Of a stretch of 13,715 nucleotides of DNA, positions 1-6,801 are shown piece by piece. This DNA is from JAEUMD01 sp050250815. Lineage in GTDB: Bacteria; Pseudomonadota; Alphaproteobacteria; Rhizobiales; Hyphomicrobiaceae. The stretch's first letter is position 1, and every line of letters begins with the position of its first letter. A program made the translations under genes and the position numbers. The stretch covers positions 1-13,715 of the forward strand of contig JBFWNY010000057.1 in the NCBI GenBank assembly GCA_050250815.1, in the 5' to 3' direction. The notes below the pieces were generated by a model. It ran no database searches and was not told the origin of the DNA. It saw only the letters and a list, made by a program, of their open reading frames with translations.

Positions 1-156
1 GGCCTCGCGCAGCAGCTCCGCAAGATCGGCGTCAACGTCAACCAGATCGCCCATCACTGCAATCGCTTCCAGGTGCCGCCGCCGGCAGAGCTCGCGCCCT
101 TGCTCGCCGAGATCCGTTCGCTGTTGAGCACCGCCTGGTCACGCCCGCGCGAGTGA
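1..156 (+). CDS. mobC: MobC-like relaxosome protein, C-terminal part (5'-truncated by window)
   Basis: The reading frame is open from the first base to a TGA at 154-156, giving 51 residues of a C-terminus. It contains LRKIGVNVNQIAHHCNRF, which matches the conserved core of the bacterial mobilization protein MobC family (the 'IGvNlNQiA...N' motif), followed by an acidic/leucine-rich helix. MobC proteins are small accessory DNA-binding proteins that help the relaxase open the origin of transfer. The next gene, a relaxase, starts 4 bp after this stop, so the two are almost certainly co-transcribed and translationally coupled, as is usual for MobC-relaxase pairs. The start lies outside the window. 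The origin of transfer is expected upstream and is therefore not visible here. Confidence 0.85.
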   Translation, partial: GLAQQLRKIGVNVNQIAHHCNRFQVPPPAELAPLLAEIRSLLSTAWSRPRE

Positions 157-160
157 TGCC

Positions 161-1846
161 ATGGTGCCCAACATCGCCAAGAGCGGATCGAGCTTTCGCG
201 GTGCCGGCAAATACTACCTGCACGACAAGGCCGCGGAACGTGACGGCGAGCGCAAGCCCGAAACGCACGAGCGTGTGGCTTTCACGTCGACGCGCAACTG
301 CGTCAACGACGATCCCCATCGCGCTATCGACGAGATGTGGGCGACGGCCGCCGCGCAGACGGAACTGAAGCGCGCGAGCGGACTGTCGCTCGGCGGGCGC
401 AAATGCACCGATCCCGTCAAGACGATTTCGCTCAGCTGGCATCCCTCCGAGACGCCGACGCCCGAGCAGATGATCGCCGCTGCCGACAGCTATCTCACGC
501 GGATGGGCTGGAACGAGCATCAGGCGGTCTATGTCGGCCACAACGACACCGCCCATCCCCACATCCACATCATCCTCAACCGCGTGCATCCCGAGACCGG
601 CCGCGTGCTCGATGATCGCAAGGATTATCGCCGTGCGCAGGAATGGGCGCTCGATTACGAGAAGGAGCACGGTCGCATCTTCTGCGAGAAGCGGCTCGAC
701 TACGAACGCGCGCCGCACGAGCGCCAGCATGCGCACGCCAACGACAACATCCCGCACGATGTCATCCTGCTCGCCCGCCCGCAGGAGCAGCAGTTCCAGC
801 AATCGGAGATGTCCCGCGAGGCGCTGGACCGGCTCGAGCGCGATCTTCTGAAGGCCGATCAGCGCGCCGAGCGCGAGGCCTGGTTCGCCGATGGCGCCAC
901 GCTCTTCAAGGACACCCGCAACGCCGTCTGGCGCGAAGTGAAAGAAGAGTACCGCGAGGATTGGAAGCAGTTCTATGCCGAGAAGGCCGCGCGTGAGGAA
1001 GAGGCGCGGGAAGCATCATCGAGTGCGGTCGGGCGTGCGCTGTATTTTGCTCGTTCTGGCGACTGGGAGAACGCGCGCGCCGCATTCGGCGACCGCGATG
1101 CGGTCATGCGCGTGGTGCGAGAGGAATTCTCCGAGCGAGCGCAGGCCTTGCGGACCGAACAGCGTGACGAGGTGCGCGAACGCCAGACGCTCGCCTGCGA
1201 TGCCCTGCGGATTGACCGTGAGGACGGTTACAAGGAGCTGCTTGCGCGGCAGGCCGCAGATCGCGCCGAAATGCGCGAGCTTCATGCCAGCGGCGAACGC
1301 GCGGCCCACCTCGTCGCCCAGACGCTCGATGTCCGCTCCGCCAACCAGAACCTCGATCCAACCGCCCGCACACCGGTCCCTGCCAACAGCAATGGCGAGC
1401 GCGATGCTTCCGCTGCCCGCGTCGGCAATGGCCCCGATGTCCGCATCATCGATGGCGTGCCGGAGCCGATCGGCACCGCGCCCAAGACCGCCGAGCCGCT
1501 GGTCGCGCTGGAGATGCCGACCGTGGCGCCGGAGGAGCGTGACGCCGCGCAGATCCGTGACAACGCGCTGACCGGTGCTGCCGATCTCGGCGCCGGCATG
1601 ATCGGCGGGCCAGCAAGCTATCTGGCCGATCAACTGGCCGAAGCGTTTGCGCCGACGCCGCCGGAGGTGCGAGAGGCGCAAGCCAAGGCAGCCGAAGAGG
1701 CGCGTGAAGCAGCCGAGCAGGCCAAGCCCGCCAATCCGTATCTGCGCCACGCTGGTGATGCCGAGCAGAAGGCGCGCGATGAACGCGAGCGTGAGGAGCG
1801 CGAGCGCTACTGGGACGACGCCCTGGAACGACGACGGGAACGGTAA
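161..1846 (+). CDS. Relaxase/mobilization nuclease (MobA/VirD2-type, probably MOBP)
   Basis: This 561-aa protein should nick oriT and stay covalently attached to the transferred strand through a tyrosine. The N-terminus carries GKYYLHD (Tyr18/Tyr19, candidate nucleophiles). A conserved block ISLSWHP sits near residues 89-95. The metal-binding histidine motif HPHIHIILNRVHP, with His132/134/136 and Asn140, lies about where PF03432 relaxases have motif III. Residues from about 220 on are charged and helical (Ala/Glu/Arg-rich, likely coiled coil) without a recognised domain. The ATG at 161 follows the MobC stop by 4 bp. The C-terminus looks wrong: after YWDDA (near 1822) the frame runs into a short Arg-rich end, while a better tail continues in the next frame (see 1824-1916 and 1918-2385). 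The catalytic part is intact, so nicking function is plausible. Family is secure; the MOBP assignment is inferred. Confidence 0.92.
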   Translation: MVPNIAKSGSSFRGAGKYYLHDKAAERDGERKPETHERVAFTSTRNCVNDDPHRAIDEMWATAAAQTELKRASGLSLGGRKCTDPVKTISLSWHPSETPTPEQMIAAADSYLTRMGWNEHQAVYVGHNDTAHPHIHIILNRVHPETGRVLDDRKDYRRAQEWALDYEKEHGRIFCEKRLDYERAPHERQHAHANDNIPHDVILLARPQEQQFQQSEMSREALDRLERDLLKADQRAEREAWFADGATLFKDTRNAVWREVKEEYREDWKQFYAEKAAREEEAREASSSAVGRALYFARSGDWENARAAFGDRDAVMRVVREEFSERAQALRTEQRDEVRERQTLACDALRIDREDGYKELLARQAADRAEMRELHASGERAAHLVAQTLDVRSANQNLDPTARTPVPANSNGERDASAARVGNGPDVRIIDGVPEPIGTAPKTAEPLVALEMPTVAPEERDAAQIRDNALTGAADLGAGMIGGPASYLADQLAEAFAPTPPEVREAQAKAAEEAREAAEQAKPANPYLRHAGDAEQKARDEREREERERYWDDALERRRER

Positions 1847-1916
1847 CGGGCGCATCGGAAAGGCCGAGCCGAAGCACCCTCGAAACCCGGAAGGCCCAAT
1901 CGGAAGATGGTTCAAG
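1824..1916 (+). pseudogene. Relaxase tail segment displaced into the third frame
   Basis: Between the relaxase stop region and the next open frame, reading frame 3 encodes WNDDGNGNGRIGKAEPKHP followed by RNPEGPIGRWFK. This composition reads like a real protein linker, unlike the ERRRER end of the annotated relaxase. It has no start codon of its own nearby. Removing one C from the CCC at 1821-1823 would join it in frame to the relaxase as YWDDA-WNDDG. Removing one C from the CC at 1917-1918 would join it to the downstream frame as GRWFK-LRRAL. I interpret it as a middle piece of the relaxase C-terminus, displaced by two one-base indels. Whether these are true mutations or sequence errors cannot be told from one sequence. 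Confidence 0.5.
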
Positions 1917-1917
1917 C

Positions 1918-2385
1918 CTGCGCAGGGCGCTCAAGGCCGTGCACGCCGCCGAACGCGATTTGTTATGGGCCGCACACCGCGCCGCGCTGTCGGCGCTGCT
2001 GCAGATGCTCGCGAGCGATGCCGCACAAGCCATGGCCGACAAGTCACAAGCGATCAGCGCGCATCATGCCTCCCGCACAGCAGCGCTCGATCCATCGCTC
2101 ACACCCGAAGCGAGAGCCGCTGCCATCGCCCGCATTCGCAGCGAGGAGGCCGCCGAGCTTGCCGCCATGCTGCTCGAAGAAAACCGCCGCGCCGCTGCCC
2201 TGCGCTCATCCCGCATCGCATCCCTGAAGGCTGGCCTGCGCCAGATGTCTTCGGCACAGCGCATGCGTCATCGCCGCGAGCGTGCCGCGTTGTCAGTTGG
2301 TTTGCATAACCGCTCACGCCTCGTCGGTCAGTACCGCCAGCCCTTGCAAGCCGTGCGCACACTCGCGCGGCGACTCCGGCGGTGA
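1918..2385 (+). pseudogene. Helical Ala/Arg-rich segment, probably the relaxase C-terminal tail (or a separate GTG-started gene at 1939)
   Basis: Frame 1 is open from about 1795 and looks coding from 1918 (LRRALKAVHAAERDLLW) to the TGA at 2383-2385, with strong GC at third positions. If it is an independent gene, the first usual start codon is GTG at 1939, giving 148 aa with no visible Shine-Dalgarno sequence. The product would be almost entirely helical, rich in Ala, Arg and Leu, with a basic C-terminus (TLARRLRR), and has no domain I recognise. Coding character clearly begins before that GTG, which argues that this is the end of a longer protein. With the 1824-1916 segment and two one-base corrections it gives one relaxase of about 740 aa. 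Independent-gene status is the alternative. Confidence 0.5.
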
Positions 2386-2560
2386 AGTGTTGCGTAGCGC
2401 GGTCGATCCTGACCGATTTATCGCGGCCGTCCGACACGCCAACTCAAAAGGCCAGCGCGGCCGGTCCAAACGTTGACATATCGGTGTTGCGGAGGCTGTC
2501 TGGCGTTGACCCTGCACCCGCCAGTGCCTGATACTTCTGGTCCTTTCGTTACCGCAATCT
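2386..2560 (+). other. Non-coding or decayed stretch between mobilization module and cargo
   Basis: No convincing gene is seen. On the + strand frame 2 stays open to a TGA at 2474-2476 and ends with a plausible peptide (VDPDRFIAAVRHANSKG then a basic tail). This could be a last remnant of the relaxase tail region after another frame change, but there is no start and the evidence is weak. No T-tract hairpin terminator was found. Confidence 0.35.
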
Positions 2561-2914
2561 GTGACGAGGTTCCGCCTGTCCACTTCCTCGAGCCACACAC
2601 GCAAGCCCTACGAGGCGAGCCCCTACGCCGCGCTGCACGCCAAGACGCAGGACGCCGAGGCAAATACCATGGCTGCAAGTGACACGCCTGCGAGCGCATT
2701 GCCGCGTCCGGCGAACGAAGAGGCGGCGCGGCTTGCCGAGCTACGCGCAGCGCTGTGGGCCGCCTTCGAGGCCGGCAACGTACCCGCGGGCCTCATTGAT
2801 CTCACCATGGCCTATACATCGGCCTTGCGGCTCGAAATGAGCCTGACCACAGGCGCGCGCACCGCCATCAGCAGGGCGGGCGCCACGGGACCGCCATTGC
2901 GCAGCCGCGGATGA
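2561..2914 (+). CDS. Small hypothetical protein
   Basis: The 117-aa frame has clear GC3 coding bias from about 2600 to the TGA at 2912-2914. The first possible start is GTG 2561, right after in-frame stops at 2474 and 2507. An internal ATG at 2669 would give an 81-aa protein beginning MAASDTPASALPRPANEEAA. Because the codon bias already looks coding upstream of 2669 (RKPYEASPYAALHAKTQ), I prefer GTG 2561, but no good Shine-Dalgarno is seen for either. The centre is one Ala/Glu/Leu-rich amphipathic helix (AARLAELRAALWAAFEAGN) followed by a second helix. There is no signal peptide, membrane segment or known motif. It sits at the boundary between the mobilization module and the regulator/nuclease cargo; its function is unknown. 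Confidence 0.55.
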   Translation: MTRFRLSTSSSHTRKPYEASPYAALHAKTQDAEANTMAASDTPASALPRPANEEAARLAELRAALWAAFEAGNVPAGLIDLTMAYTSALRLEMSLTTGARTAISRAGATGPPLRSRG

Positions 2915-2952
2915 CGGCATTCATGAAGATTAATGTGGCTGATTGAATGGCA

Positions 2953-2977
2953 GCGAATTCGGCAATTGGCGAATTCG
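2953..2977. repeat. Triple AATT palindromic repeat, candidate operator
   Basis: Two identical 9-mers GCGAATTCG (2953-2961 and 2969-2977) flank GCAATTG (2962-2968). The three AATT cores start at 2956, 2964 and 2972, exactly 8 bp apart, and each core is itself palindromic (CGAATTCG, CAATTG, CGAATTCG). The block lies about 37 bp upstream of the -35 of the XRE regulator gene. A dimeric helix-turn-helix protein is a natural candidate to bind it, most simply the XRE protein itself; that is inference. Confidence 0.45.
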
Positions 2978-3013
2978 TCCATCGTGCGTGGCCCTTTGAG
3001 AGTAATTCCGGCG

Positions 3014-3042
3014 TTGACTCGTTATGGGGCCGTAAAGATAAT
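3014..3042 (+). promoter_or_regulatory. Promoter of the XRE regulator gene, leaderless type
   Basis: TTGACT (3014-3019) and GATAAT (3037-3042) are separated by exactly 17 bp; each matches the sigma-70 consensus at 5 of 6 positions. Only 6 bp separate the -10 box from the ATG at 3049, so transcription should start at or next to the start codon. No Shine-Dalgarno sequence is seen. This favours a leaderless mRNA and supports choosing ATG 3049. Confidence 0.7.
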
Positions 3043-3048
3043 GATTTC

Positions 3049-3744
3049 ATGATTTTAGAATGCAGCCAGATACGCGCCGCGCGCGCCCTGTTGAATTGGA
3101 GCCAGTCCGATCTCGCCAAGGCCGCCCAGATGGCCAACTCCTCGATCAAGAACGTCGAGAACGAGAACACGTCGGCGCGCCGCGAGACCATCCTGCAGAT
3201 CAAGGATGCACTGGAAAGCAACGGCATCGAGTTCCTGCCCGGCTCCGGCGTCAAGCTGAAGACTGACGTCGTCACCACCATCGATGGCAAGGCGGCCACG
3301 TCTGCGCTGTTCGAAAGCCTCTACACGACCGCACACGCCAGCGACGATCGCGAGATCCTGGTGCTGGGACTCGATGAAGCGTTCGCCGTCCAGTACGACG
3401 GCCTTGCCCGCGTCGAGCAGCACTACGCCCGGCTGCAACGCGCAGGCATTACGCAGAAAATCCTGGTGGGCGAGGGGACGACCGAATTCCTCGCAGAGAC
3501 CACGGCCTACCGCCTCCTGCCACGCGAGCGCTTCGGCAAGACCGTGCCCGTCTACATCTACGGCGACCGGATCGCCTACCATACCGGCACGCTGCGCCGC
3601 CGCACCATCATCATCGAGGACAAGGCGCTCGCCCAATCGCAACGCGCGATCTTCCATTCGCTGTGGAACGACGCCCGCGGCCCCCTCAGTGTCGATGTGA
3701 AACCGTGGGGAACAAGGGCGGCACGAGGTGCCACAGGACGATAA
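3049..3744 (+). CDS. XRE-family helix-turn-helix regulator with a C-terminal sensor-like domain
   Basis: This 231-aa protein starts with IRAARALLNWSQSDLAKAA (residues 8-26) and continues through SSIKNVENE, a typical XRE/Cro-CI helix-turn-helix spanning roughly residues 6-60. The phrase 'IRAARALLxWSQxDLA...ALExxGIEFLPG' is common to alphaproteobacterial single-domain regulators, but here about 140 more residues follow. The C-terminal part (about 85-210) is an alpha/beta domain (REILVLGLDE, then VPVYIYGDRIAYH) that ends in IIIEDKALAQSQRAIFHSLW. That end resembles the closing segment of PLD-like ligand domains in TrmB-type regulators; the comparison is from memory and unproven. ATG 3049 is chosen over ATG 2947 because a strong promoter and a palindromic repeat occupy 2953-3042. 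It sits 126 bp before the OLD-family gene on the same strand and may control it. Confidence 0.82.
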   Translation: MILECSQIRAARALLNWSQSDLAKAAQMANSSIKNVENENTSARRETILQIKDALESNGIEFLPGSGVKLKTDVVTTIDGKAATSALFESLYTTAHASDDREILVLGLDEAFAVQYDGLARVEQHYARLQRAGITQKILVGEGTTEFLAETTAYRLLPRERFGKTVPVYIYGDRIAYHTGTLRRRTIIIEDKALAQSQRAIFHSLWNDARGPLSVDVKPWGTRAARGATGR

Positions 3745-3870
3745 AACTGTAGCCACGAAACTCGTTGATAAGTATAGGGTTTTCATTGATTTCACTTGCC
3801 GAATCCCCGAGCATTCCAGGTTCTAGTGTCGCATCGGCGGCGCATTGTTTCAGGCTACGGGTGGGCACAT
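3745..3870 (+). other. Spacer between regulator and OLD nuclease gene
   Basis: 126 bp, noticeably richer in A/T (3745-3795) than the surroundings. It contains TTGATA at 3765-3770 but no -10 box at a proper distance, so I cannot name a promoter. No terminator-like hairpin with a T-tract is visible, so read-through from the regulator gene remains possible. Confidence 0.3.
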
Positions 3871-5970
3871 ATGAAACTCTTGAAATTCCGAGTCACCGAT
3901 TTCCGATCGGTGCAAGACAGTGGCTGGATCGAATTGGACGATGTTACCGCGCTCATCGGCGTTAACGAATCTGGGAAGTCCAATCTGCTGCTGCCACTAT
4001 GGAAGCTCAACCCGGCACGTGAAGGCGAGCTTCATCCGACATCAGACTATCCTAAGTCCCTCTTCACCGCGATAAGAGAGGCACCAGAGGATTTCGCGTT
4101 CGTCACTGCGCTGTTTGAGACCGCCGAGCATGCCGCTGTCCTGGCCGCAAAAGCTGGCATCACGACTGAGGAGGCCTCGCTTGTCGAGGTCACTCGCCAC
4201 TATGACAAGCGCTACACCGTTGCGTTCCCGAAGTACGCGCACATCAACGACATTGAAACGTCCGAGATCCGCAGCCAACTCGAAGCACTGCTCGCAGACG
4301 TTGACAATGCCAAGGCCTTGAAATCAGAAGCCAGCTTCGTCGATGGGCTGAAGGCAGGCGTGTCGGTGGCCATCACTAGATTGCCAATCGGCCAAACGAT
4401 GACCGCGGCCGAAGTCCGCTCGGTGCTCGATGCCGTGTCGGCCCTCTTGCCTACTGATCCGGCTAAGACCAGTGCCATCGCCCCGCTGCTGCACCAAGTG
4501 ATCGAACAACTTACGGGCACCGTCGCTTCAGTTTCACAGCCAGACCCTGCGGCAAGCGCCGATGTCATCAAGCTGGTGGTCGAGTCGATTCCAAAGTTCG
4601 TGTACTACGCCAACTATGGCAATCTCGATTCAGAGATCTATCTCCCGCACGTCGTGCAGAACCTCAAACGCACTGACCTAGGGGCCAAGGAGGAAGCCAA
4701 GGCGCGAACGTTGCGCGTATTGTTCTCGTTCGTTCGTCTGAAGCCCGAGGAAATCCTCGAACTCGGCCGTGACTTCAAGGACCCGCAGAATCAGAACCGC
4801 CAACCTACCCCCGAAGAGATCGCCAAGGTCGCCGAGGCCAAGCGTACCCGTGCCATCCTCTTGCAATCGGCCTCTACGTCACTCACTAAAGAATTTAAGG
4901 CGTGGTGGAAGCAGGGCGACTATCGTTTCCGGTTCGACGCTGACGGCGATCACTTCCGCATTTGGGTGTCCGACGACCGCCGTCCAGAAGAAATCGAACT
5001 CGAAAGCCGGAGTACCGGGCTGCAGTGGTTCTTGAGCTTCTATCTCGTCTTCCTGGTCGAAAGCGAAGGTCAACACAAGAACGCCGTGCTCCTGCTGGAT
5101 GAGCCAGGCATGTCGCTGCATCCGCTTGCGCAGCGCGATCTTTCGGCGTTTTTTGAGAGCTTGGCTGTCCAGTCGAATCAGATCGTCTATACCTCACACT
5201 CGCCTTTTCTCGTCCAACCGGATCGGCTGGATCGAGCCCGCAAAGTGTTCGTCGCATCAGACGGCACCACCAAGGCAACTCCCGATTTACGCGGCGGTCA
5301 GGGCGATCCTCAGCCGGGAGCAGCCTATGCCGTCTATTCCGCGCTCAATCTGAATATCGCTGAGAGCCTACTGATTGGCTGTATGCCGATTATCGTCGAA
5401 GGCCCCTCAGATCAGCACTACTTGACCACCATCAAGACCCTCTTGACAGCAGCGGCTGCCATCAAACCCGCGAGCGAGTTGGTGTTCCCGCCGGCCGGCG
5501 GCGCCAAGTCCGCGCGTATCACAGCAGCCATCCTCACTGGTCGAGACGAACAGCTGCCGGTCATTCTGTTCGATGATGACGTGGTTGCTCGCTCGGCTAT
5601 TAAGGATCTGCGTTCCAATCTTTACGCCGCTGCGCCAAACCGCCTCTTGTCGTTGAAGGAATTCGTCTTCGATGACGCGGAGGTCGAGGACCTTTTCCCA
5701 GCGTCCTTCCTCGCCGAGATCATGGATCGCATCGAGCGCCGTCCAGAGCAGCAGTTAGTTGACGTAATCAAGCCGAACGTGCCGTTCGTGCCACAGGTCG
5801 AGGCGTGGGCCAAAGCGAACAGGATTGAACTGGAGAAGCACTGGAAAATCGCGCTGTCGTTGGAGGCCAAGAGGCGTGCGCTGCAACGAGGTATCGACGC
5901 CTTCGACAAGCAGACCACCGATTGTTGGGTGAAGCTGTTCGAAGCATTCATCAAGTTGCAGCACGCATGA
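3871..5970 (+). CDS. OLD-family ATP-dependent nuclease (ABC-type ATPase plus TOPRIM)
   Basis: This 699-aa protein has the full set of motifs of overcoming-lysogenization-defect (OLD) nucleases. The ATPase half has Walker A GVNESGKS (30-37), a signature-like STGLQWFLS (381 on), Walker B LLLDEPG (407-413) and an H-loop TSHSPF with His443. The TOPRIM half has IIVEGPSDQ (Glu510, Asp514), LFDDD (Asp568-570) and EVEDLFP. OLD proteins couple ATP-driven dimerisation to DNA cleavage and act in phage defence, alone (class 1) or with a UvrD-like helicase (class 2, Gabija GajA). No helicase gene lies next to it here, so class 1 or an unassigned type is more likely. ATG 3871 is used; a TTG at 3796 would add 25 residues ahead of the canonical MKLLKFRVTDFRSV start. 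By eye the gene is less GC-rich, with freer third positions, than its neighbours, suggesting separate acquisition. Confidence 0.9.
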   Translation: MKLLKFRVTDFRSVQDSGWIELDDVTALIGVNESGKSNLLLPLWKLNPAREGELHPTSDYPKSLFTAIREAPEDFAFVTALFETAEHAAVLAAKAGITTEEASLVEVTRHYDKRYTVAFPKYAHINDIETSEIRSQLEALLADVDNAKALKSEASFVDGLKAGVSVAITRLPIGQTMTAAEVRSVLDAVSALLPTDPAKTSAIAPLLHQVIEQLTGTVASVSQPDPAASADVIKLVVESIPKFVYYANYGNLDSEIYLPHVVQNLKRTDLGAKEEAKARTLRVLFSFVRLKPEEILELGRDFKDPQNQNRQPTPEEIAKVAEAKRTRAILLQSASTSLTKEFKAWWKQGDYRFRFDADGDHFRIWVSDDRRPEEIELESRSTGLQWFLSFYLVFLVESEGQHKNAVLLLDEPGMSLHPLAQRDLSAFFESLAVQSNQIVYTSHSPFLVQPDRLDRARKVFVASDGTTKATPDLRGGQGDPQPGAAYAVYSALNLNIAESLLIGCMPIIVEGPSDQHYLTTIKTLLTAAAAIKPASELVFPPAGGAKSARITAAILTGRDEQLPVILFDDDVVARSAIKDLRSNLYAAAPNRLLSLKEFVFDDAEVEDLFPASFLAEIMDRIERRPEQQLVDVIKPNVPFVPQVEAWAKANRIELEKHWKIALSLEAKRRALQRGIDAFDKQTTDCWVKLFEAFIKLQHA

Positions 5971-6119
5971 CGCCTCGCCGTAGGTCTATGTTGTTACTGC
6001 TGATGACAGAGCACAGCCGTGGGGTAGGGCCGATCGAAGTACGTGCAGTATCGAAAGCCCGGCATTCGGCAGCTATGGCCCGCTTGCTGCTTGCTTGATG
6101 TGCACCGCAGGATAAAGAC
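5971..6119. other. Intergenic region before the AbiE operon
   Basis: About 150 bp without a supported gene in either direction. No hairpin followed by a T-run was found to end the OLD gene transcript. The right end merges into the abiEi promoter. Confidence 0.4.
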
Positions 6120-6130
6120 TTGACTTATCC
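6110..6130. repeat. Short inverted repeat over the abiEi -35, candidate operator
   Basis: GGATAA (6110-6115) and TTATCC (6125-6130) form a perfect 6-bp inverted repeat with a 9-bp spacer that contains most of the -35 box. AbiEi-type antitoxins are known to repress their own operon by binding inverted repeats in the promoter, so this is a candidate site. It is short, and the match could be chance. Confidence 0.35.
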
Positions 6131-6148
6131 GACGTTTTGCATCATAGT
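6120..6148 (+). promoter_or_regulatory. Promoter of the abiE operon, near-leaderless
   Basis: TTGACT (6120-6125, 5/6 to consensus) and CATAGT (6143-6148, 4/6) are spaced by 17 bp. The ATG at 6157 follows the -10 box by 8 bp, so the predicted transcript begins within a few bases of the start codon. No Shine-Dalgarno is present. The layout repeats that of the promoter at 3014-3042. Confidence 0.55.
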
Positions 6149-6156
6149 CGCCAGCT

Positions 6157-6801
6157 ATGACGGCAGGATCAGGCTCTCTCGAACAGCAGGCTCGCGCGCT
6201 TCTTGCGCGCAAGGGCGTCGTGCGCGTGTCAGAGCTCGTCGATGCAGGCATCACCACCGCCACCATCTCGCGCATGCTGAAGCGTGGGGAGGTCATCCGC
6301 CTCGGGCGTGGTCTCTACCAGCTGCCCGATCAGGCGGTCGATGCCAACCACGATCTGGCGATCGTTGCCGGGCTGGTGCCGTCCGGCGTGATCTGCCTCG
6401 TATCCGCGCTGGCCTTCCATGAGCTGACCGATACCATCCCCGCCAAGGTGTGGATCGCCATCGGCTCCAAGGATCGCAAACCCGCCATTGCGCATCCGCC
6501 GGTTCAGGTCGTGCGCTTCGCGCCGGAGATGCTCGGGGTCGATATCGAGCGGCATGTGATCGACGGCGTCACCGTGCCGGTGACCACGCCCGCGCGCACC
6601 GTCGTCGATCTCTTTCGCTATCGCCAGCGGCAGGGACCGCGCTTCAAGAGCAGCCCCGGCCTGACGCTGGCACTGGAAGGCCTGCGCACACTGCTGCGCC
6701 AGCGGCGCGCCGCACCCGCCGAAATCGCCCGCATCGCCGAACGGCTCGGCGTGTGGAAGGCGATGCGGCCCTATGTGGAGGCACTGACCTCGCATGCGTA
6801 G
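6157..6801 (+). CDS. abiEi: AbiEi-like antitoxin/transcriptional regulator of a type IV toxin-antitoxin system
   Basis: This 214-aa protein has an N-terminal winged-helix region (about residues 8-55: LEQQARALLARKG, then ISRMLKRGEVIRLGRGLYQL) matching the 'gv.r..el...g.s...l.rl...G.l.rv.rGvY' pattern of AbiEi antitoxins. The C-terminal domain contains VSALAFHELTD and the typical VPVTTPARTVVDLFRY, seen in AbiEi antitoxin C-terminal domains. Known AbiEi proteins neutralise the AbiEii toxin without direct binding and autorepress by binding promoter repeats. The next gene, AbiEii, starts 8 bp inside this one (ATG 6794 against TAG 6799-6801), so translation is coupled. The ATG at 6157 is nearly at the predicted transcript start. 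Function in phage abortive infection or element stabilisation is inferred from the family. Confidence 0.88.
   Translation: MTAGSGSLEQQARALLARKGVVRVSELVDAGITTATISRMLKRGEVIRLGRGLYQLPDQAVDANHDLAIVAGLVPSGVICLVSALAFHELTDTIPAKVWIAIGSKDRKPAIAHPPVQVVRFAPEMLGVDIERHVIDGVTVPVTTPARTVVDLFRYRQRQGPRFKSSPGLTLALEGLRTLLRQRRAAPAEIARIAERLGVWKAMRPYVEALTSHA

Noticed and set aside
1016..1915. 299-aa open frame on the minus strand inside the relaxase gene, and similar long antisense frames
   Set aside because: Shadow of a GC-rich gene; no domain, and the plus strand has clear relaxase coding sequence.
2282..2476. 64-aa plus-strand frame after the relaxase tail as an independent gene
   Set aside because: Its first half overlaps the better frame at 1918-2385; only the last 25 or so residues look plausible, and they have no start.
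2947..3048. N-terminal extension of the XRE regulator from ATG 2947
   Set aside because: It covers the AATT palindromes and a near-consensus promoter, and the extra 34 residues do not look like part of the helix-turn-helix domain.
3796..3870. TTG start adding 25 residues to the OLD nuclease
   Set aside because: The family begins with the strand MKLLKFRVTDFRSV just before the Walker A motif; the extension is Arg-rich without family character.
3871..5970. Gabija (GajA) assignment for the OLD protein
   Set aside because: No UvrD/GajB-like helicase gene lies on either side, so only the broader OLD family is supported.
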